From: Deltaproteobacteria bacterium
GTDB lineage: Bacteria; Desulfobacterota; WTBG01; CAIYCZ01; CAIRTM01
NCBI GenBank assembly: GCA_024276465.1
Contig: JAJRXD010000155.1
Span: forward strand, 1-58,890
DNA length: 58,890 bases
Direction of reading: 5' to 3'
Within the stretch, counting starts at the first letter, position 1; each line of letters begins with the position of its first letter. The translations under genes were made by a program, and so were the position numbers. This document shows positions 42,577 to 52,214 of this stretch, one piece after another. Under the pieces are notes generated by a model. The model saw nothing but the letters and a program-made list of their open reading frames with translations. It was not told the origin of the DNA and made no database searches.

Positions 42577-43563
42577 TTAAGGCACCTCAACATTCTCAAA
42601 AATTTTTGTAATTATATCATCCGCTGTAAAGTCTTCTGCCTCTGCCCCATAGCTCAGGATGAGTCTGTGACGCAGGATATCCAGCCCGACGGACTTTACA
42701 TCCTGCGGTATAACATAACCCCTGCCCTGCAGAAATGCGTAAGCCTTTGCAGCCTGATTCATATAAATGGAGGCACGGGGAGAAGCCCCGAACTGTATAA
42801 GCTCATCAATATCTATTCCAAAGACCTTTGGCTCTCTGGTTGCAAATACAATTTCCACAATGTAGTTCAAAAGCTTTTCATCAATATAAATTTTTTCAAC
42901 AACTTTTCTAACATCAATGATTTCTGATGGTGTTGCAACTGCCTGAACATCAGTTTGCTCATCTGCTGAAATGCGTTTGATAATCTCTTTTTCTTCTTCC
43001 TTGTTTGGATAGCCGATTTTGAGCTTCAGCATGAAACGGTCTACCTGTGCCTCTGGAAGTGGATATGTTCCTTCCTGTTCAATTGGGTTCTGTGTTGCCA
43101 TAACCAGGAATGGTTCTTCCAGGAAAAAAGTTGTTTCCCCTATGGTCACCTGTCTTTCCTGCATTGACTCAAGAAGTGCGCTTTGAACTTTAGCCGGAGC
43201 TCTGTTTATTTCATCTGCAAGAATTATGTTTGAAAACAAGGGACCTTTTTTAATGTTGAACTGGCCTGTTTTTGGCTCATATATCTGAGTTCCCAATAAA
43301 TCGGCTGGAAGAAGGTCGGGTGTAAACTGAATTCTCTGAAAATTTGTGTCAATGGTTTTTGCCAGTGTTTTAACTGCAGTTGTCTTTGCAAGTCCTGGAA
43401 CCCCTTCAACTAAAATATGCCCGTTGGCAAGCAAACCTATTAACAGCCTTTCAATCAGATAATCCTGGCCAACGATTATTTTTTTTACTTCAGCAGTTAT
43501 CCTCTCTGTTATATGGCTATGCTGTTCAACTTCTTTTGTTATTTCCTGAATGTTTGGCTGCAT
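42577..43563 (-). CDS. MoxR-type AAA+ ATPase
   Basis: This 328-residue protein has Walker A GVPGLAKTT (residues 54-62), Walker B ILADEINRAPAKVQSALLESMQE, sensor 1 FLVMATQNPIEQEGTYPLPEAQ and a C-terminal lid with GASPRASIYMNQAAKA. This is the MoxR/RavA family pattern. These act as ATP-driven chaperones with VWA proteins. GGAGGAG is 7 bases before the ATG. It is the first gene of the six-gene operon down to 37328. Confidence 0.93.
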   Translation of the reverse strand: MQPNIQEITKEVEQHSHITERITAEVKKIIVGQDYLIERLLIGLLANGHILVEGVPGLAKTTAVKTLAKTIDTNFQRIQFTPDLLPADLLGTQIYEPKTGQFNIKKGPLFSNIILADEINRAPAKVQSALLESMQERQVTIGETTFFLEEPFLVMATQNPIEQEGTYPLPEAQVDRFMLKLKIGYPNKEEEKEIIKRISADEQTDVQAVATPSEIIDVRKVVEKIYIDEKLLNYIVEIVFATREPKVFGIDIDELIQFGASPRASIYMNQAAKAYAFLQGRGYVIPQDVKSVGLDILRHRLILSYGAEAEDFTADDIITKIFENVEVP

Positions 43564-44065
43564 ACACTTACTCCTCCGTAAAATAATTTCTATTACAAAT
43601 GTCGCCCGCTGTTTTATATTGTGACAAGATTGAGAAAAGAGGATTTTCTGACAGCAGGAAAATCCGATCTTTGAACCTGAATTTGATAATTGACTGGTGC
43701 TCTTATATTCAGGTTACAATAGACAACAAATCAAGGGAAAAATAATACATATTGATGACTGATCAGTCAAGAATATCATTTGGTTTATTATGGCTCACCC
43801 GGGATTTAGAGCAGTATTTCCTGCGAATTTGAGATCTTAGCTTTCATCGATTAGCAGACTGTAGCATAATAGAATTCAGGAAGAACGCAAAGAATGATTG
43901 CAGAACTGCCAGATGCAGTTGAAACAACACGAATAAGGCAGGTCACTTGCATTTGCCGGCTCTTTAAATTGTTCTGAATAAAACAAGCGGACTGTCTCCC
44001 TCAGTGAAACAATGATGCAATGTACATGCAGAGGAGCAGTCCGCCAATGAATTTACCGAAAATTA
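43564..44065. other. 502-base intergenic region between moxR and hsp20 genes
   Basis: It must contain the moxR promoter. No ORF is supported. Seen here are a small hairpin GGATTTTC/GAAAATCC (43641-43665), AT-rich stretches near 43700-43760 and the hairpin at 43987-44044 described separately. I could not identify a consensus heat-shock promoter by eye. Confidence 0.4.
43987..44044 (-). terminator. Hairpin after the hsp20 pair
   Basis: Arms GCGGACTG (43987-43994) and CAGTCCGC (44037-44044) enclose a 42-base loop in which CTCCCT-like and AGAGGAG-like segments can pair further. On the minus strand it follows the hsp20 stop at 44066 and is succeeded by TTGTTTTA, so it is a plausible terminator of the small heat-shock operon. 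Confidence 0.5.
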
Positions 44066-44479
44066 TCAGAATTTAATTTCAATCTTTTTAGGCCTGATTT
44101 TTTCAGATTTCGGTAGAATCAGCTTTAAAACGCCGTTGTTCATGGTTGCTGCTATGTTGTCCTTGTCAATCTCCTCCCCAATAGTGAAGGCACGGTAAAA
44201 GTTTTTTTCAGGAAACTCGGTGTAGTGTTTTATCAGATGTGGATCAGAACTTTTTTTTGTTTTTCCTAAAATCTGCAATGTGTCTCCATCTATCTGAAGC
44301 TCAAGATCATCTTTGCCTGTTCCTGGTAAATCTGCAATTAACGTAACATTTTCACTGCCTTCAAAAATATCAACAGGGGGAACAAGTGAATTTCTGGCTA
44401 TCTCTGATAAATTTCCGTGTTCGGTTTTGTTTGCTTTCTCCTTTTGTTCAGCCATAACTATCCCTCCTTTGTTATTCAA
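44066..44479 (-). CDS. Small heat-shock protein (Hsp20 family)
   Basis: This 137-residue protein has an alpha-crystallin domain at about residues 35-137: PPVDIFEGSENVTLIADLPGTGKDDLELQIDG, then KNFYRAFTIGEEIDKDNIAATMNNGVLKLILPKSEK, with the conserved N-G-V-L-K-L motif. It holds unfolding proteins as a chaperone. It overlaps the second hsp20 gene by 8 bases. The short N-terminal arm is charged and lacks the usual hydrophobic start. Confidence 0.9.
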   Translation of the reverse strand: MNNKGGIVMAEQKEKANKTEHGNLSEIARNSLVPPVDIFEGSENVTLIADLPGTGKDDLELQIDGDTLQILGKTKKSSDPHLIKHYTEFPEKNFYRAFTIGEEIDKDNIAATMNNGVLKLILPKSEKIRPKKIEIKF

Positions 44480-44936
44480 CTTTTACAGAAATCTGTTTGG
44501 GCTTTTTTTCTTCCATCTTGCTAATGGTTATATTCAATACGCCATCTTTGTAATGTGCTTCTGTTTTTTCTGAATCAAGACCATCAGGCAAACTCACTAT
44601 CCTGGAAAATGTACCGCTGAACCTCTCTTTCCGGTGGCAATTATCAGGTTGTATCTCCTGACCCCCAAGCTTTGATGTATCCCTTTGCCCCTTGATAGTA
44701 AGTGTATTATCCTGAAAAACAACTTCCACATCTTCCGGGGCTACCCCTGGCACATATGCCTGAACAGTCACAGCCTCTTTTCCTTCCTGAAGGTTGATTG
44801 CAGGGAAGGTTCCTTTAGGGACGCTTCGAATGTTTGACAATGGAAGCCCTATGTTAAAAATTTTGTCAAGTTCATTTCTAAACCTGCTGAAATCGTCGTA
44901 CATTGGTTCTAAATCATAAAACCATCTTGTTAACAT
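44472..44936 (-). CDS. Small heat-shock protein (Hsp20 family)
   Basis: This 154-residue protein starts MLTRWFYDLEPMYDDFSRFRNELDKIF, a typical hydrophobic Hsp20 arm. The alpha-crystallin domain follows: PAINLQEGKEAVTVQAYVPGVAPEDVEVVFQDNTLTIKG and HYKDGVLNITISKMEEKKPKQISV, with the G-V-L motif. AAAGGAGGT precedes the ATG by 7 bases. Upstream TTGACT and TATTTT separated by 16 bases could be a sigma-70-like promoter; this is weak evidence. Two adjacent different Hsp20 genes often form mixed oligomers. Confidence 0.92.
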   Translation of the reverse strand: MLTRWFYDLEPMYDDFSRFRNELDKIFNIGLPLSNIRSVPKGTFPAINLQEGKEAVTVQAYVPGVAPEDVEVVFQDNTLTIKGQRDTSKLGGQEIQPDNCHRKERFSGTFSRIVSLPDGLDSEKTEAHYKDGVLNITISKMEEKKPKQISVKVE

Positions 44937-45218
44937 TTTGGTACCTCCTTTCGTTTTTGTTTAGGCATGCCTTGTACTGTTTTTTCTACCTGTTTGAAAA
45001 ATAGAAATTCTTTTTAAAAAGTCAAGATTGCTGAGTGCAATTTTTATCATAGTAATTTTGCAGCAGGGGTTAGTCAGGCGCTGGGTGTACAAAGAGGCAT
45101 ACCTCCTCTGGTTATGCAGGAGGTGTGTTAAGAAAAAATCCGGATGGAGGCAAAAGGGAGCAGCTCTGTCTGGGTTTAAATCGGATGGGGCTGTAATCGC
45201 GCAGCAGGATGTTTGAAG

Positions 45219-46082
45219 CTACTGGCTGTATTTCATGAATTCAGGTTTTTTATTGTCATAACCGGAAAAAACCTGCTTTGTCTTTTTTTCAAGGTATCGC
45301 AAAGTACGTTCTATTTCTTCTGCTGTGGGGCTGCTTCCTCCAAACTGCACTTTTTCCAACTGTCCGGTTAAATTGTTAATAAAGGTTTTATCCTGGCTGA
45401 ATGATTTTTCAGCCAGGTCTAATGCAGTCTGGAAAAACCCGCTGACGTCCCCCTTTAGTTTGCATTCTTTGCATTCAGCAATTTTTTGTTTTGCGTAATC
45501 TTTCTGTTGAACAGCCTTTTCTCCGGATGTATTGTCTTTTTTTGCAACCCTCCTGTTTGTAAGGACAGAGATAATGAAAATAATTCCCAAAAGTACTGCA
45601 GCAGCAAGCATTATTGTCCATGTCAGAGTCAAACCTGCAATGTCAAATGTAACTGCTTCAAAGGATACCTCGTCAGTAAGGATAAAGCTTTCCTGCTTGT
45701 CCCCCTTTTCCCAGTATTTGACCTGGAAAGGCTTAATTGTAAAAAGGCCTTTTTTGTGAGCTGTCAGCACATAATGATATGTTATAAGCCGGGTATCGCT
45801 GGTTACTGATGATGAAAAAGAAGATGACAGTATCTGAATCTCTTCCGGGAGTAGTGGTTCGGGGGGGACAACCAAATATGCATCTGCTGCTCCGTGCCAG
45901 GATACGTTGAGATACAGGTTAAACTGCCTGTTTACTGAAATTTTGTTCCTCTCAAGGACAGTTGAAATTTCAGGGGAAGCATAGCCTGGGGATGAAACAG
46001 TAAAAATGTGGACAAGGAATATAAAAGAAAAGAAAATATTATTGGTTGAAAATATTTTTAAAAAAGCCTTTGCCTTTTTCAT
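45219..46082 (-). CDS. BatD-like protein overlapping the end of dnaJ
   Basis: I set the start at 46082 ([15 protein letters not shown]...). The 287-residue protein has a signal peptide (residues 10-35, PGYAS). A BatD-type beta domain follows ([26 protein letters not shown]... [13 protein letters not shown]... [14 protein letters not shown]), then one membrane helix (about residues 150-175) and a short cytoplasmic tail ([35 protein letters not shown]). It overlaps dnaJ by 44 bases in another frame. It may serve the Bat operon 3 kb away. Confidence 0.65.
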   Translation of the reverse strand: MKKAKAFLKIFSTNNIFFSFIFLVHIFTVSSPGYASPEISTVLERNKISVNRQFNLYLNVSWHGAADAYLVVPPEPLLPEEIQILSSSFSSSVTSDTRLITYHYVLTAHKKGLFTIKPFQVKYWEKGDKQESFILTDEVSFEAVTFDIAGLTLTWTIMLAAAVLLGIIFIISVLTNRRVAKKDNTSGEKAVQQKDYAKQKIAECKECKLKGDVSGFFQTALDLAEKSFSQDKTFINNLTGQLEKVQFGGSSPTAEEIERTLRYLEKKTKQVFSGYDNKKPEFMKYSQ

Positions 46083-47148
46083 TTTGTTCTTCTTCCAGCA
46101 GTGCAAGTTCCCTGAACAGTTCTTCCTGTCTCTTTGAAATTTTTTCAGGTGTTTTTACAATGACCTGAATTATTTCATTGCCTCTTCCACTTCCATTAAT
46201 ATATGGAATGCCAGCTCCCTTTATTGATAATAATTCTCCGCTCTGTATCCCTTTTGGAATTTTCAGCTTTTCCCTGCCGTTCAGTGTGGGGACCTCAATT
46301 TCGTCTCCAAGAGCTGCCTGAGAAAAAGAAATTGGTATCTGGCAAACTATGTCGTTGTTATGCCTTTTAAATAAAGGGTCCTCATTGACATGGATAAACA
46401 CATACAGGTCACCGGGCGGGCCGCCTCTTTCTCCGGATTCGCCTTCCTGAACCAGCCGCAGTTTCATTCCTGTTTCGACTCCGGCGGGTATTTTTACTTT
46501 AAGAGATTTTTTCTGCAGAATTTTCCCTGAACCAGAGCATTTTTTACAGGGTTTTGAAATATATGAGCCATTGCCGTGGCATCTTGGACAGGCGGTGACT
46601 ATACTGAAGAAACCCTGCTGCTGTTTGACTTTTCCTGCGCCATTGCACATTGAACATGTTTCAGGGCTTGTGCCGGGTTCAGAACCATTACCGCTGCAGG
46701 TCGGACATTGAATCCCTTTTTTCAGCTCTATTTTTTTTTCAATCCCGAAAGCTGCTTCATGCAGAGAAATATGGATGTCATATTTTAGGTCATCACCCCT
46801 TTGTGCAGATGACCGGTTGCGGCGTCTTCCCCCAAAACCTCCAAGGCCAAAAAAGTCTTCAAAAATGTCCCCAAAGGACATAAAAATATCTTCAAATCCT
46901 GAAAACCCTGAAAATCCGGAGTTTTTAAGTCCATCGTGGCCAAACCTGTCATAGAGACCTCTTTTTTCAGAATCCCTTAAGACTTCATATGCCTCGCTGG
47001 CCTCTTTAAACTTTTCTTCACATTCCTTGTCCCCGGGATTTCTATCCGGGTGGTATTTGAGAGCGCTTTTACGATAGGCCTTCTTTATTTCCTCATCTGA
47101 AGCATTGCTGGAAACACCTAAAACTTCATAATAATCACGTTTAATCAT
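46039..47148 (-). CDS. dnaJ: DnaJ co-chaperone (Hsp40)
   Basis: This 369-residue protein has a J domain with H33-P-D, a Gly/Phe-rich linker ([33 protein letters not shown]), four CxxCxGxG zinc motifs ([32 protein letters not shown]) and the C-terminal substrate-binding domains. It stimulates DnaK. It lies downstream of rpoH, separated by a small membrane-peptide ORF. dnaK and grpE are not in the window. Confidence 0.96.
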   Translation of the reverse strand: MIKRDYYEVLGVSSNASDEEIKKAYRKSALKYHPDRNPGDKECEEKFKEASEAYEVLRDSEKRGLYDRFGHDGLKNSGFSGFSGFEDIFMSFGDIFEDFFGLGGFGGRRRNRSSAQRGDDLKYDIHISLHEAAFGIEKKIELKKGIQCPTCSGNGSEPGTSPETCSMCNGAGKVKQQQGFFSIVTACPRCHGNGSYISKPCKKCSGSGKILQKKSLKVKIPAGVETGMKLRLVQEGESGERGGPPGDLYVFIHVNEDPLFKRHNNDIVCQIPISFSQAALGDEIEVPTLNGREKLKIPKGIQSGELLSIKGAGIPYINGSGRGNEIIQVIVKTPEKISKRQEELFRELALLEEEQNEKGKGFFKNIFNQ

Positions 47149-47172
47149 CGCATTTTTGAAAATTATTTTTTT

Positions 47173-47322
47173 TTATATCCTGAAAACAGGAAGGTTGAGT
47201 ATCCATTTTATGTTAAAAATTTCACCAAGCATACCAAATCCAAGAACAATAACATATAAAACAAGAAAAGATAAAATTATTTCATTTTTATATTTATTCA
47301 AACATTCTTTAAGCTTTTTCAT
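47173..47322 (-). CDS. Short membrane peptide between rpoH and dnaJ
   Basis: Found by reading the minus strand: ATG at 47322 gives 49 codons, MKKLKECLNKYKNEIIL, then SFLVLYVIVLGFGMLGEIF, then NIKWILNLPVFRI, and a TAA at 47173-47175. It has basic ends and one clear membrane helix, with AAAGG about 8 bases before the ATG. It could be a small inner-membrane peptide co-expressed with dnaJ. No homolog could be checked. Confidence 0.5.
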   Translation of the reverse strand: MKKLKECLNKYKNEIILSFLVLYVIVLGFGMLGEIFNIKWILNLPVFRI

Positions 47323-47447
47323 ATTAAAAACCTTTAATTGTGTCCTGGACAGCTAATTATCCTGTCTGGTTAATAGGTGAACATAACCATTAATTCAGTG
47401 CTGTCAAGCAGGGTTTGTCTGTTTTAAGCATTTTTTCTTAAAACAGT

Positions 47448-48401
47448 TTATTGGGTGTCTGGTTGTTCAGTATCCGGTTGCAGGGTATCATTTGCATCCT
47501 GAAGCTCTTCTTCCATATACTGCCTGATTTTCGCTTTCAGCCTGTTTTCAATCTGTCTGACCCTTTCCTTTGTAATCCCGTATTTATCCCCTATGTCTTG
47601 AAGGGTAAGAGGGCTGTCTGACAAAAGCCTCTTTTCTAAAATTTCAAGCTCTTTTTCCGCAAAAGAAACCTTGAATTTATTCAGCTTTTGATTAAAAAGC
47701 TCCTGCATTTCATGATCTGCAATCTTTTTGTCAAAAAGATCCTTGTCAGCAGAGATCAAATCACCCCGTGTTTCCTTCCAGTCGTCTCCTGCGGGTTGAT
47801 CAAGGGACGGCTCCCAGTCTCCAAGGCGCTGCTCCATTTCAATTATCTGTTCTTCGTTGGTTTCCAGTGCAGCTGCAAGCCTGGCCGGACCCGGGTGAAA
47901 GCCCATTTTTTCAAGGCGGGTTTTTTCCTTCTGGAGATTGAAAAAAAGTTTTCTTTGAACCTGTGTTGTGCCGATTTTTACAAGTCGCCAGTTATCCATG
48001 ACAAACTTCAGGATATAGGCCCTAATCCAGTATGATGCATAGTAGGAAAGCTTTACCCCTCGATATGGATCAAATTTTTTGACTGCCTGCATAAGGCCAA
48101 GGTTGCCCTCCTGTATTAAATCCAGCAGATTAAGCATCCACATGCGCTGGTATTCAAGGGAAATTTTTACAACAAGACGCAGGTTGGCTGTTACAAGCTT
48201 GTAAGCTGCCTGCTGGTCCCCCTCTTCTTTATATTTTGTGGCAAGAGCTTTCTCCTCTTCAGAAGAAAGCAGTTTAATTTTTCTGACTTCCATTAAATAT
48301 GCCTGGAGAGGATCTCTCGATACAGGAAGAGGGGGCTTGGGAAGCTCTTTAATCCGGGAGTCTAAATCTTTGTCTTCAATGATTAACTCTTTGTTTTCCA
48401 T
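47448..48401 (-). CDS. rpoH: RpoH-like sigma factor (sigma-32 type)
   Basis: This 317-residue protein has sigma-70 region 2 (NLRLVVKISLEYQRMWMLNLLDLIQEGNLGLMQAVKKFDPYRGVKLSYYASYWIR), the RpoH-box-like QRKLFFNLQKEK, and region 4.2 (LTLQDIGDKYGITKERVRQIENRL). Lack of a region 1.1 and the RpoH box favour the heat-shock sigma group over RpoD. It probably drives the neighbouring dnaJ and hsp20 genes. The assignment as RpoH versus a related alternative sigma is fairly but not fully certain. Confidence 0.85.
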   Translation of the reverse strand: MENKELIIEDKDLDSRIKELPKPPLPVSRDPLQAYLMEVRKIKLLSSEEEKALATKYKEEGDQQAAYKLVTANLRLVVKISLEYQRMWMLNLLDLIQEGNLGLMQAVKKFDPYRGVKLSYYASYWIRAYILKFVMDNWRLVKIGTTQVQRKLFFNLQKEKTRLEKMGFHPGPARLAAALETNEEQIIEMEQRLGDWEPSLDQPAGDDWKETRGDLISADKDLFDKKIADHEMQELFNQKLNKFKVSFAEKELEILEKRLLSDSPLTLQDIGDKYGITKERVRQIENRLKAKIRQYMEEELQDANDTLQPDTEQPDTQ

Positions 48402-48504
48402 AATGGATGCTGCAATGTATTTGGTTAGTAAAACTTAAGTTATATATCTAACAATTTCCAGGGAGATTGTAAAGGGGCAGAGGCAGGATAATATCCGGAT
48501 GTTT

Positions 48505-50043
48505 TCAATCTCCAGATCCCTTTTTCCCGGAGCGCCTGTGCAGCAATTTTCTCCAGCCAACAAGATTTCCTGCCATTAGCACAAGAAAAGCTGAGTCCAC
48601 CGGAAACCTGAAACGATTATTTTCTCCGAATTCAATCAATGAGGATATGACAAGTGTATAGAAATGAATGAGAAGGCAGAACAAACAGACAAATGTTACG
48701 GCTGATGATACAGGGCTGTTTTTTCGAAATATGCTGATAATTGTTCCTGCATAAAAAAACAGAAAAAAAGCAGTTATAACACAGGTCCTTATCCACATGC
48801 CGGGGTTAGCGTACTTGCTTTTTACACCCATGAATCCGAAATACAAAAATCTATATAATTTCTCAAGCTTTTCAACTGCTTCCATGTTTTTCTGAAAGAG
48901 GGCATGAACCGAATCCGAGGAGTGCCATAATGTCAGGCTGTAGGACCCGGCTGTGTAAAAGGCAAAAAGCCCTGGGTTGTATTCAATCAGAGCGCGCGCA
49001 TCCTTCCAGAGTTGTTTTGAAACAGAGACATAACCGATATGGTTAAAATTTGGTTTTCCTGTGCTTCTGTATTCATTGCAGTCAGCAGGGTGGTGGCAGG
49101 GCGGATATTTCAACTCAGCACATTCAGAGTAATTCTGAATCGGCTGAAAAGGCTTAAGCTCAGCCTGCAGGGCCAGCGAGCTTATGATGCCCCTGGAATA
49201 TAATGTTTGCAGCTGATCACTGCTGTATCCGTTGGCTTTTGTCCAGATGCTCATGCCTGCCCATGATGATGTCCCAAAGAAGCCGTAAAGCAGGACATTT
49301 TTCAGGCACAAAACAATAAGTGGTATTAAAACTATAGAAGAGGAAAGAAAAAATGTCCTGCAGATGTGTTGACCTTTAAATGTGTGGTTCAGGTACAGGG
49401 AAAGAATTACCGCAATTATGACAAAAAAAACAGGATGAAACAGGGAGCGCATTAAAGCAAGACACAGCAGAGAGATCCAGAAGAGGATGAGATAGATAAA
49501 TTTTTTCTTAATACCCCAGTGAAGGAGAAAAAAAATGGACAGGAGAATAAAAAAAGCCTCAAAATAGGTATAGTACAGAAGGTTCTCATAGAGAATAAGT
49601 GTTGGATTCAGCATTAAAAAAATTGTTGCAAACAGTGAAACAGGACGTTTCATGCCCAGGGCTGTAAAAATACCATAGAAAATAAGCGGAATCAATAAGC
49701 CAACAGTCATATAGATCAGATTGTAAGAAAGCGACGGGATTGGGGAAAATTTCAGAACAGTGCCGAGAAGAAGATTGAACAAAGGGGGCTGCGCATGCAG
49801 GTACAAAAGGCTTTTCAGAAGATCATCCTTCAGCAGCACAGGATCCAGGTATTGCAATGCGAATGACAGGGGTGATGCAATAAAAGCTCCGCCATGAATA
49901 AAAAAGACAGAACGGGAAATTATAAACACTGAAATTATTATCAGTTCGTGGCTGCCTTCTCCAAACAGTGATGAAACCTTTTTTAAAAAATTCACACAAC
50001 AGATTTTATTATATTTCATAACAACTTTGGCGACAGCTTTCAT
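48505..50043 (-). CDS. GT-C-like polytopic membrane protein
   Basis: This 512-residue protein has about ten hydrophobic segments and two long loops. The early loop has LYLHAQPPLFNLLLG, similar to the HxPPLY segment of GT39/ArnT-type glycosyltransferases, and a large soluble loop lies about residues 285-375 (CAELKYPPCHHPADCNEY). A Dol-P- or undecaprenyl-sugar transferase role is possible, but the family was not established by alignment. An in-frame start at 50019 is an alternative. It diverges from the MFS gene. Confidence 0.55.
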   Translation of the reverse strand: MKAVAKVVMKYNKICCVNFLKKVSSLFGEGSHELIIISVFIISRSVFFIHGGAFIASPLSFALQYLDPVLLKDDLLKSLLYLHAQPPLFNLLLGTVLKFSPIPSLSYNLIYMTVGLLIPLIFYGIFTALGMKRPVSLFATIFLMLNPTLILYENLLYYTYFEAFFILLSIFFLLHWGIKKKFIYLILFWISLLCLALMRSLFHPVFFVIIAVILSLYLNHTFKGQHICRTFFLSSSIVLIPLIVLCLKNVLLYGFFGTSSWAGMSIWTKANGYSSDQLQTLYSRGIISSLALQAELKPFQPIQNYSECAELKYPPCHHPADCNEYRSTGKPNFNHIGYVSVSKQLWKDARALIEYNPGLFAFYTAGSYSLTLWHSSDSVHALFQKNMEAVEKLEKLYRFLYFGFMGVKSKYANPGMWIRTCVITAFFLFFYAGTIISIFRKNSPVSSAVTFVCLFCLLIHFYTLVISSLIEFGENNRFRFPVDSAFLVLMAGNLVGWRKLLHRRSGKKGSGD

Positions 50044-50203
50044 TTCCCGGCTGGCCGGGCTGTTTTTTATTCCATTTGTTGAGTTAATAGGTTACTGTGT
50101 AAAATTGTTTGTGTCACGGTTATTCTTTGCAGGTTTGTGCATTATTATTGGAGACGATGCTGTGCAAGGTTTTTCGTTCAGCCGCAAAATACAAAGTACC
50201 CAT

Positions 50204-50269
50204 TTAACCTGGATATTGCAAGTCCCGCTGAAATCGGGACTACCAAGCCTACTGCAAAACCAGGGTTAA
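50204..50269. repeat. Degenerate copy of the palindrome seen at 17994-18042
   Basis: AACCTGG near 50207, an AGTCCCG/CGGGACT stem at 50221-50241 with loop CTGAAAT, and CAGGGTT near 50261 reproduce the outer and inner parts of the element at 17994-18042. The right arm carries extra bases (ACCAAGCCT). It lies in the divergent gap before the MFS gene. Confidence 0.5.
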
Positions 50270-50311
50270 AAACCCCATCGGTTAATGCATTAAAAAGGAA
50301 AAAACAGGGGA

Positions 50312-51523
50312 ATGAAGTTTTTGCAAACATTTGCAGCTTTAAAATACCCAAATTACCGGTTATGGTTTTTGGGACAGCTGGTTTCACTGTTCGGGACATG
50401 GATGCAGATGACAGCTCAGAGTTATCTGGTGTTTGAACTTACCCGCTCCCCGGCTTACCTTGGTTATATCAGCTTTACCTTTGGTATACCATCGTGGATT
50501 TTCATGTTATACGGTGGTGTTATCGCTGACCGCGTGTCTCGGCGGATGCTTCTTATTATAACACAGAGCTGTATGATGATACTTGCTTTTGTTTTGTCAA
50601 CACTTGCATTTTCAGGGCTGGTGCAGCCGTGGCATATTCTGGTCCTTGCCTTTTGCTCAGGCATTGCTAATGCTTTTGATGCTCCTGCACGACAGGCCAT
50701 TGTTTTTGAACTGGTGGAGAGAGAGGACATAACTAATGCTGTTGCATTGAATTCCACATTGTTCAATTTGTCCGCGATTATGGGGCCTGCTGTTGCCGGA
50801 GTAATATATATGTTTTTTGGACCAGGATGGTGCTTTGCACTGAATGGAGTTTCATATGTAGCATTGCTTTCCGCATTGTTTCTCATGAAGCTAAAACCTC
50901 ATGTTGAACCTGTTCAAACCATATCTGTATTGTCTTCCCTGAAAGAAGGAATACGTTATGTTGTTTCTGACCCTGTGATTTTACCGATTATGTGTCTGGT
51001 TGCTGTAACTGCTTTATTCGGTTTTTCATTTATAACCCTGATGCCTGCGTGGGCAGTGAATGTCCTGGGAGGTGATGCAACAACCAATGGTATTTTACAG
51101 TCAGCCAGGGGGGCAGGCGCATTGCTGAGTGCACTGGTGATAGCATCTCTTGGACGGTTTGAATTCAGGGGTAAACTTTTAACAGCAGGCTCATTTATAT
51201 TCCCAGTACTGCTGTTTGTTTTTGCATTGGTCAGGAAGCAGTCATTGTCACTTTTTGTAATGGTGGGTATAGGCATTGCCCTTGTATTCATTATGAACCT
51301 TGCAAACTCATTGTTGCAAATACTGGTTTCTGACCATTTGCGCGGACGTGTGATGAGTATTTTCAGTCTCACCTATTTTGGCTTTATGCCAATTGGGGGG
51401 TTAATGGCAGGTACAATTGCGCAACATACCAGCGAGCCAACAACTGTTATTATAAGCTCCCTGGTCTGTTTTGGATTTTCCATTATTGTCTTTGTTTTTG
51501 TCCCTAAGATTCGCAGGATTTAG
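50312..51523 (+). CDS. MFS transporter (EntS-like MFS_3 family)
   Basis: This 403-residue protein has twelve membrane segments and a typical first-loop motif (GGVIADRVSRRMLLI). The N-terminal LKYPNYRLWFLGQLVSLFGTWMQMTAQSYLVFELTRSPAYLG and FDAPARQAIVFELV segments are the hallmark of the MFS_3 (EntS-type) exporters. Substrates in this group range from siderophores to drugs; none can be assigned here. The start has no clear ribosome-binding site beyond AGGGGAATG. Confidence 0.88.
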   Translation: MKFLQTFAALKYPNYRLWFLGQLVSLFGTWMQMTAQSYLVFELTRSPAYLGYISFTFGIPSWIFMLYGGVIADRVSRRMLLIITQSCMMILAFVLSTLAFSGLVQPWHILVLAFCSGIANAFDAPARQAIVFELVEREDITNAVALNSTLFNLSAIMGPAVAGVIYMFFGPGWCFALNGVSYVALLSALFLMKLKPHVEPVQTISVLSSLKEGIRYVVSDPVILPIMCLVAVTALFGFSFITLMPAWAVNVLGGDATTNGILQSARGAGALLSALVIASLGRFEFRGKLLTAGSFIFPVLLFVFALVRKQSLSLFVMVGIGIALVFIMNLANSLLQILVSDHLRGRVMSIFSLTYFGFMPIGGLMAGTIAQHTSEPTTVIISSLVCFGFSIIVFVFVPKIRRI

Positions 51524-51553
51524 TAATGCATGAAGGTTGTCCGGATGTGATGA

Positions 51554-52192
51554 TCAGGCGCACAAATCTTTCATATCATCAATACAGAAGGTCGGTTTGA
51601 CTTTAAACATATTTCCGTTGTTGTGACTCCAGTTTACAAACGCCGTATCAATACCTGCTTTTGATCCACATTCAATATCATAAACCGAATCACCGATAAA
51701 AAGAGTTTTGTCCTTATCAGCACCAAGCAGAGACATGGCCTCTAATGCAGGTTCAGGCTCTGGTTTATGCTTAATGGTGTTTTCCGGTGTTATCAGGGCA
51801 TCAAAGTAATCGTACATGCGGGTATGTTTGAGATATGTTGTAAGGGATTTGATTTTTCGTGAGGTAACAACAGAGAGTTTTTTTTCTCTGGATTTCAGTA
51901 TTTCAAGGGATTCTGCCACCCCTGGAAAAACTTTCAGGTATTGCTTGTAAATTGAAAACTGGTAATTCATATACTCAGACTGAATTTCGTGGTAATGCTC
52001 CTGTCTTATCGGGCCGAGATATTTTTCAAACTGACTGCGAAGTGTCAGGCCCATGGAGCTTAAAACCTCCTCTTTTGTAATCTGTTTTTTGCCGAATTTC
52101 CTGCAACTGTATGCAAAACACTGATATATTAACTCACCAGTGTCAAACAATGTTCCGTCCGCATCAAAAAGGTAATAGGTGTAATCCTTCAT
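51554..52192 (-). CDS. HAD-superfamily phosphatase (phosphoglycolate-phosphatase-like)
   Basis: Start at 52192 (MKDYTYYLFDADGTLFDTGEL), 22 bases after the pepA stop; the longer frame runs into pepA. The 212-residue product has HAD motif I D-A-D in FDADGTLFDTG, motif II LSVVTSRK, motif III Lys in TIKHKPEPEP, and motif IV FIGDSVYDIECG. The helical cap between motifs I and II places it with the Gph/PpaX-like subfamily. It probably dephosphorylates a small metabolite. Confidence 0.85.
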   Translation of the reverse strand: MKDYTYYLFDADGTLFDTGELIYQCFAYSCRKFGKKQITKEEVLSSMGLTLRSQFEKYLGPIRQEHYHEIQSEYMNYQFSIYKQYLKVFPGVAESLEILKSREKKLSVVTSRKIKSLTTYLKHTRMYDYFDALITPENTIKHKPEPEPALEAMSLLGADKDKTLFIGDSVYDIECGSKAGIDTAFVNWSHNNGNMFKVKPTFCIDDMKDLCA

Positions 52193-52214
52193 TTCTGATT
52201 TTTTCTTGTGAATT

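Noticed and set aside
44937-45030. Sigma-32 promoter upstream of hsp20
   Set aside because: No CTTGAA-N13-CCCCAT-type match; only a weak TTGACT/TATTTT pair is visible.
45028-45216. 62-residue ORF on the plus strand
   Set aside because: No ribosome-binding site, no recognisable domain, and it lies in the upstream region of the hsp20 genes.
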